64,000 nt of DNA from positions 1-64,000 of the forward strand of contig NZ_CP063788.1 in assembly GCF_025860405.1 (NCBI RefSeq), read 5' to 3'. Below are positions 60,301 through 64,000 of this stretch, in pieces; the stretch's first letter is position 1; the number at the start of each line of letters is the position of its first letter. The position numbers were made by a program, and so were the translations under genes. The notes below the pieces were generated by a model. The model saw only the letters and a list, made by a program, of their open reading frames with translations, did no database searches and was not told the DNA's origin. The DNA comes from Tolypothrix sp. PCC 7712. Lineage in GTDB: Bacteria > Cyanobacteriota > Cyanobacteriia > Cyanobacteriales > Nostocaceae.

Positions 60301-61943
60301 TATCTCTCAGCATCTAAAATTTTATACTGTCGAGCAATATTCAAACCTTGTTGCAGAAATTTCTCTGCTTTTTCTAATTCTCTTAATTTGAGATGATAAT
60401 TACCGATAAGCGAGTAGGATTGACCTTGAATTTCAAATATATTTTTCTCTACTTCGGAATTGTTGAGTTCTCTTGCAATTTTTAAAGCATTTGGAACTAA
60501 TTTGAGAGCTTTATTTGCTTGAATCATTCCCCGATAATAATCTTTTTCAAGGGTAGCCTCATTAGCATTTCCATAATAAATCCTCATGATTTGCATGAAG
60601 ATAGTTAATTTTGTAGAGCGATTATTTGCTGTTTCTCCGTAGAGAGCTAATGCTTTCTCATAGAATTCAATTGCTTTATCATATTTTTTCTGAGCATGGT
60701 AGTTCACAGCAATTCCAGCAAGAGTTTGAGCTTCTATCGTCGGATTCTTTATTTCTCTAGTGATTATTAATGAGTTTTGTAAATTTTCTATTGCTAAGTC
60801 ATGTTTACCTTGCTGAAAATAGCAATTTCCAATAAGCACAAGTATTGCGGCTTCTTGTTCAGTATTTTTATTTGCTAATGGCAAAGCTTGTTGATAAAAC
60901 TCTAAAGTCTTATCATATTTCTCTTGTTTTGTATAACTATCTCCTAAAGATACTAAAATCTGAAATTCAAGAGATTTATCTTTTACCTCACTAGCTATAG
61001 GTAATGCTTGTTGATAAGCTTTAATGGCTGGATCATATTTTTGTTGATTAAAATAAGTATTTCCTATAGCATTAAGAATGTTAGCCTCAAAATCACGCAT
61101 TCCTGCTTCTTGAATGAGCGGTAATGATTGTTGAAAAAATTTCAATGCATTGTCATATTCTTTTTTATTAAGATAAATTAATCCTATATGCTGTAAACTC
61201 CTACCTTCCCAAGCACGATTTCCGACTTCACGATTCACAGCTAAAGCTTTATTCAACCAATCCAAAGCATTTGGATAATCATTTATATTGCTGTAAGCTC
61301 CTGCTATTCTAAATAGAGTCAAGCCCTCTTGGTATTTATCCCCCAATTCTCTATGCATCGCTAGTGCTTGCTGTAAAAGCTTTAAGCCTTTATCTTGTTG
61401 TTTTAAATAACTGTAAGTAATACCCATTCGACTCAGAGTAATTGCTTCCCCGACTTTATCTTTAACCTCACGGCGAATTTCTAAAGCTTGTTGTAAAGTT
61501 AAGAGGGATTTTTCATCTTGTTCCAAACTGAAGTACAACCCACCCAAAGCATCTAAAGTTTCTCCTTCTCCAGCACGGTCTTTAATTTCCCTGCGAATTG
61601 TTAAAGCTTGTTGTAAAATTTCTAATGCTTTGTCGTTTTGCTGAAAAACGTTGTAAACCAGTCCTATATTATTCAGCGTTTGACCAATTCCCGCTTTATC
61701 CCCCAATTTTCGCCGTATCTCCAGCACCCGTTGATAAGTCTGCAAAGCTTTGGGATATTCCCCACGTCGAAACTGCTGTACACCTTCTTCAAACAACTTA
61801 TCTGCATCTGCTTTAGTATCCGAACTGGTTGCAGTTTGCGCCAAAGTATGCTTAACTATCACATCATTCGCCGCTAACCCAACACCACAAGTCAGTGAAA
61901 ACACTAAACTAACTAGGGCGAAACTCTTCAAACTCTTAGACAT
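57360..61943 (-). CDS. TPR-CHAT protease, intact (1527 aa)
   Basis: The protein has a signal peptide (KSFALVSLVFSLTCGVGLAAND), then a long array of more than twenty tetratricopeptide repeats of the YDKALEFYQQALPLA type (about residues 45-1020). A helical linker and a C-terminal CHAT domain follow. The catalytic His is in VVHLATHAAFVK (about 1351) and the Cys in LVVLSACETGLGGFGDG (about 1404); the family end SLWKVDDPSTSELMQLFYKNL and HPYYWAPFILIGNGL are present. AGAGGA precedes the ATG. It lies in an operon-like set with a sigma factor and DUF1822 upstream, and CHAT-CHASE2 and DUF928 downstream. It is the only full-length TPR-CHAT gene in the window. Confidence 0.9.
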   Translation of the reverse strand: MSKSLKSFALVSLVFSLTCGVGLAANDVIVKHTLAQTATSSDTKADADKLFEEGVQQFRRGEYPKALQTYQRVLEIRRKLGDKAGIGQTLNNIGLVYNVFQQNDKALEILQQALTIRREIKDRAGEGETLDALGGLYFSLEQDEKSLLTLQQALEIRREVKDKVGEAITLSRMGITYSYLKQQDKGLKLLQQALAMHRELGDKYQEGLTLFRIAGAYSNINDYPNALDWLNKALAVNREVGNRAWEGRSLQHIGLIYLNKKEYDNALKFFQQSLPLIQEAGMRDFEANILNAIGNTYFNQQKYDPAIKAYQQALPIASEVKDKSLEFQILVSLGDSYTKQEKYDKTLEFYQQALPLANKNTEQEAAILVLIGNCYFQQGKHDLAIENLQNSLIITREIKNPTIEAQTLAGIAVNYHAQKKYDKAIEFYEKALALYGETANNRSTKLTIFMQIMRIYYGNANEATLEKDYYRGMIQANKALKLVPNALKIARELNNSEVEKNIFEIQGQSYSLIGNYHLKLRELEKAEKFLQQGLNIARQYKILDAERYALSFLAELYKYQGNISKVIELSQRELEIAQQLRDPAFEAQALLRLAMTYSVLGDFDKGIQFSQQALSKANEIDIQKLPNYSQSHAYDQKLSALGFLSLVYTNIGEYDKAFEYAQQRLNFAKTLKNPEFDASALIALGDVYQNNQEFQKAIELNQQALTIARDIKNSDLEAEAFKKLSAVYTVKGDYKQALDSAQQVLIIAEKTKNLNLKRDALNIQRQIYTHQGNYKKTLELFQEALSIAKQNIDPHSELSSLQEIGLFYKTLGDEQKSTEYLQQSLTLAQKIKNPQGEAISLFLIAYSYFGKDQPKKIIEYTNRGLAILPKTKTIEIELIGNFVLGLGYGELNNEPKAMEAVQANLELARKSKNPSYEKEVLSFIGGLQRKFGKKQEAIKTYNQALAIKIQAKSVGADSGIYAGLGRTYAELNQPNEAIKNYQEAVQRIEVVRSKIQEITPDLQKSFFQTIVDFDGFTPAQVYRQYADLLLQQGRTAEATPILEILKYLEAQEYFGKPRAINSTLNDKQIALGKELNQLETIPRERRDNKHKQRIIELRKMQENLIKEYGEFVKSPEVAKRIEELRQLTGGKNLDPDAQARSLQDNLKELQQDAVIIYPLVLKERLELVLLTPYAPPVRRTVAVSQAELNKTIEDFRRDLQSPGTNAKVNANKLYQWLIQPLEGDLAEAKTKTIIFAPDEKLRYIPLAALHDSKQWLIERYNINNITALSLMDLNTKPQTKQDILAAAFTDINRNVTVPLGEKTATFRGLKYAGKEVDEITASFSGSTKLLDKQFNPNIRLMMNDYSVVHLATHAAFVKENPDNSVIILGDKVLGEKESDDQDNKEYFTLRDVKSWNLTNVDLVVLSACETGLGGFGDGKEILGFGYAMQQTGAKAAIASLWKVDDPSTSELMQLFYKNLSRKMTKSEALRQAQLDLLKGNNATSINSEQRSIRVNIPPGTSSRNEKYQSGYSHPYYWAPFILIGNGL

Positions 61944-61990
61944 TGGTTATTCCTCTTAATATGGCTACAGAAGATTGATTACTCAATCTC

Positions 61991-62026
61991 TTATATTTCT
62001 GAGGACAAACCAGGTTATGCCAAAAT
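61991..62026 (-). promoter_or_regulatory. Conserved CHAT-cluster upstream motif, copy D (diverged)
   Basis: Plus-strand reading TTATATTTCTGAGG, an eleven-base gap instead of ten, then AGGTTATGCCAAAAT. It keeps both blocks with a few changes and ends 48 bp before the start codon of the intact TPR-CHAT gene. The shared position upstream of CHAT-family genes supports a regulatory role. Confidence 0.5.
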
Positions 62027-62224
62027 TTAAAAATGACCTCAGCATCATTACGATACCTTGATGTGACAGACCGTATTAATACTGGAGATCACAAGCTATT
62101 TAAAGATATTGTAAAGAAAAAGCCAAAGCATACCAGACATTTGCAACAATTACCCGCTTATTGCAATTATCCAGTGAAGAGTAGTATTGTGAAAGCGATC
62201 GCCCAATTCTGGTATCCAATCGCG

Positions 62225-63619
62225 TCAATTCCGTAACCGCTCCAAATTAAACGCAAAAGGCGGTAAAGTCACCTCAACGCCATCCATCAAACTCACACTC
62301 ACCAAAAACTTCTCATCCCAATTACCAACCACACGGGTAAATATATAAGAATCTTCACTCTCTGCATTTAATCCCGGTTCATCCAAAATACCTGTTTGGT
62401 CGCTGACCCTAAGTTTAATCCCAGACGGTAAACTACTTAAAGCAGGTGCGCCCAAAATTAGTAACAAACTCCACTCTGGCTGTTCAGATTCCGATAGTAA
62501 ATGCCAAGTCACAGCATACAACCGCAAAGGTATCCCAGCTAAAAGTAAATCTTGATACGCACCCCGCGCTTGTACGGGAATTTCTAAACCCCTCTGTCGT
62601 AATTGAGTAGCTATTACCTCAAATTCTTCCTCAGGACTACGTATTGGGCGCATTTGGGAAGCATCTGCAAAACTGGGTAACAGCACCCAAGAAAGTGAAG
62701 CAGCTAAATCATCCAACTCATCCCACAACCAACGTCCAGCATTTAAAGCAGGTTGGGTAATTAATTTAATTACATCTTGTAGAGACGCAAAAGCAGCTGT
62801 TGATTCTGGGTTGGCGCTACCAATCTCTATATTCTCTATAGCTGCTTGTGTTTGTAATGTGTAAACCCAATTGATCAATTCTGGACTAGTTAAAACAGCA
62901 GCAGCTTGTTCCCAAGTTAAAACTTCAGATAATTCCCGTTTCGGTGATTGTAACTGAGGTAATAATTCCACCAACTGATTTTGTATATTTGCTAAAATCG
63001 CACTACGATTTGTAGGAATTACAGGTAAAGAGATTGCTGATGATTCCAAACATCGTAGATAAAGCAAGAGACGGTCTGGATTACTATCAAAACAGGATAT
63101 TGTCAGTTGATAATTCCAATCTGACTGTAAAGAGGTTGTCTGTAAATTCTCTTGTAATTCTTCATAGCTTAAAAAAGCATAAACATTTGCTGCTTCTTGT
63201 TCTTCTAACACCTCCACTAAAACATAAAAGTGGGGAATAAACTCTGGTAAATCTACAACTACTCTGGGAATATTAACCATTTCATCGCTCAAGCTACCAG
63301 TGGCAATTAAACAGACTTTAAATTCCCCTACTTGTAAATTAGCAACGCCACTAATAAAATTTGCTAAAACTGGTTGTAAACTTGTACATTGCTCGCGATT
63401 AATAGTTAAAGATTCTGCTCTTTCTTCTAGCCATTGCTCAAAAGCTGATAAAGCTAAATAATGAAGATAAGCTTGCCATTGTTTGGATTCATTAATAACT
63501 TGATTACTGAGTACTGCGGCTTGGTCAATCTCATCGGGTGAGAGAATAACTGCTGAAGTTGGTAAAGCATCAAAATCAAGGTAAGACATGGGAGGAAGAT
63601 TACTTAATAAATTTGTCAT
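62225..63619 (-). CDS. DUF1822-family protein (464 aa)
   Basis: A 464-residue soluble protein of the cyanobacterial DUF1822 family. Conserved features include the N-terminal helical segment with WQAYLHYLALSAFEQWLEER, the IPRVVVDLPEFIPHFYVLVEVLEEQEAANVYAFLSYEEL region, and the C-terminal WDEKFLVSVSLMDGVEVTLPPFAF strand. It starts nine bases after the sigma-factor gene, so the two are co-transcribed. The family is regularly placed between a sigma factor and CHAT/TPR genes and may act as an anti-sigma factor or scaffold. This is inference, since no biochemistry is known to me. Confidence 0.85.
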   Translation of the reverse strand: MTNLLSNLPPMSYLDFDALPTSAVILSPDEIDQAAVLSNQVINESKQWQAYLHYLALSAFEQWLEERAESLTINREQCTSLQPVLANFISGVANLQVGEFKVCLIATGSLSDEMVNIPRVVVDLPEFIPHFYVLVEVLEEQEAANVYAFLSYEELQENLQTTSLQSDWNYQLTISCFDSNPDRLLLYLRCLESSAISLPVIPTNRSAILANIQNQLVELLPQLQSPKRELSEVLTWEQAAAVLTSPELINWVYTLQTQAAIENIEIGSANPESTAAFASLQDVIKLITQPALNAGRWLWDELDDLAASLSWVLLPSFADASQMRPIRSPEEEFEVIATQLRQRGLEIPVQARGAYQDLLLAGIPLRLYAVTWHLLSESEQPEWSLLLILGAPALSSLPSGIKLRVSDQTGILDEPGLNAESEDSYIFTRVVGNWDEKFLVSVSLMDGVEVTLPPFAFNLERLRN

Positions 63620-63628
63620 AATTTTGTT

Positions 63629-64000
63629 TTAATTTCTTTTTCTAGTTTGGATATATTCACATAATCGTTCGGCGAAAATATCAGCTTTTAGGTGAGCTTT
63701 CATTGTTCTTGATTGAATCTCGGAATTTTCCAGCATTTGGCTAATTTCCTCAAACAGAAAGCTTGTCAATCGCTCGTCCAGGTTTTTCAAAGCTTGGATA
63801 TCAACATATACTTTAGCCTTTTCTTTGAGAGAGTCCTTTAAAATTACCAACATTTCCTGCTGGACATCAGTCCGCAAGTTTTTTAACTTTAATAACTTGG
63901 TTACCGAATCTTGCGCTCTCAATCCCAGGAATTCAGCAATTTCCTTCATTGCCAATTTTTGACATTGAGATAGCTCCAAAGCAGTTAAAAACATCGTGGC
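63629..64000 (-). CDS. Sigma-70-family sigma factor, C-terminal part
   Basis: The frame is open to the window edge, so only the last 123 or so codons are seen. They fit the C-terminal region of cyanobacterial sigma factors that accompany DUF1822 genes: a helix-turn-helix-like MKEIAEFLGLRAQDSVTKLLKLKNLRTDVQQEML, then AKVYVDIQALKNLDERLTSFLFEEISQML and the ending LKADIFAERLCEYIQT. It is the first gene of the operon leading to the intact CHAT genes. The true start lies outside the window. Family assignment rests on pattern memory and gene order. Confidence 0.7.
   Translation of the reverse strand, partial: ATMFLTALELSQCQKLAMKEIAEFLGLRAQDSVTKLLKLKNLRTDVQQEMLVILKDSLKEKAKVYVDIQALKNLDERLTSFLFEEISQMLENSEIQSRTMKAHLKADIFAERLCEYIQTRKRN

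Noticed and set aside
35861..61943. Regularly spaced repeats in the TPR genes that could be mistaken for CRISPR or tandem DNA repeats
   Set aside because: The periodicity of about 126 bp (42 codons) follows tetratricopeptide repeats at the protein level, the units diverge at third positions, and there are no identical repeats with unique spacers.
62033..62236. 67-codon plus-strand frame between the DUF1822 and TPR-CHAT genes
   Set aside because: It overlaps the end of the DUF1822 gene and the upstream motif, and has no supporting signal. A real small gene cannot be fully excluded.

Overview
This window looks like DNA from a filamentous, probably heterocyst-forming cyanobacterium of the Nostoc/Anabaena type. 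The evidence is the many GCGATCGC (HIP1) octamers, a Psb34-type photosystem II assembly protein, a NucA/NuiA nuclease-inhibitor pair, cyanobacterial families such as DUF1822 and DUF928, a long tRNA gene array, and very high insertion-sequence traffic. The species, and whether this is chromosome or plasmid, cannot be fixed from the window alone.

Layout. (1) 1-5.3 kb: an NHLP/bacteriocin-type export locus with the end of one ABC transporter, a 54-residue double-glycine precursor with a very acidic core, a C39-peptidase ABC exporter, an HlyD adaptor, and a DUF192 lipoprotein. (2) 6.1-7.6 kb: a plasmid-type partition cassette (short ParA plus a ribbon-helix-helix protein) with clusters of an 8-bp direct repeat and a VOC-family gene embedded in it. 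(3) 7.66-11.39 kb: an array of 28 tRNA genes and tRNA relics, all on the minus strand. One is split by an IS701 element, and two carry small palindromic repeats in the anticodon arm or T-loop. A strong promoter and an HNH endonuclease gene lie upstream. (4) 12.2-16.0 kb: an IS4-family element with a passenger gene and an IS66 element nested in it. (5) 16.8-23.4 kb: nuiA/nucA, psb34, a ribbon-helix-helix coiled-coil protein, a broken DUF4365 gene, a tyrosine recombinase and a DUF433/DUF5615 toxin-antitoxin pair. (6) 23.5-31.5 kb: a putative defence locus of a PLD-SNF2-type helicase, a PLD-family protein, and a Ser/Thr kinase fused to a UPF1/Dna2-type helicase. A plasmid-type P-loop ATPase gene truncated by a second IS4 copy follows. 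(7) 35.8-52.8 kb: a tandem family of TPR-CHAT (caspase-like) genes, every CHAT gene of which is broken by IS4, IS1634, IS66 or IS701. (8) 53.2-64 kb: a decayed IS1 element, then an intact operon of a sigma factor C-terminus, DUF1822, TPR-CHAT, CHAT-CHASE2 and DUF928.

Two themes tie the window together. First, the 6-33 kb part has plasmid or integrative-element character (partition genes, recombinase, toxin-antitoxin, defence genes, tRNA array). It is joined to the CHAT gene cluster at an IS4 copy whose two flanks do not match, so the join is probably a rearrangement. Second, target-site duplications allow the pre-insertion state to be rebuilt. Removing IS66 and IS1634 restores one continuous 1,913-codon TPR-CHAT reading frame. 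The two IS4 copies are both 2,168 bp once the nested IS66 is removed, and the two IS701 copies are both 1,389 bp, so transposition was recent.

The best candidates for something undescribed are the kinase-helicase/PLD/PLD-helicase locus, a 36-41 bp motif repeated upstream of several CHAT-family transcription units, and the tRNA whose whole anticodon arm has been replaced by a 45-bp perfect palindrome.
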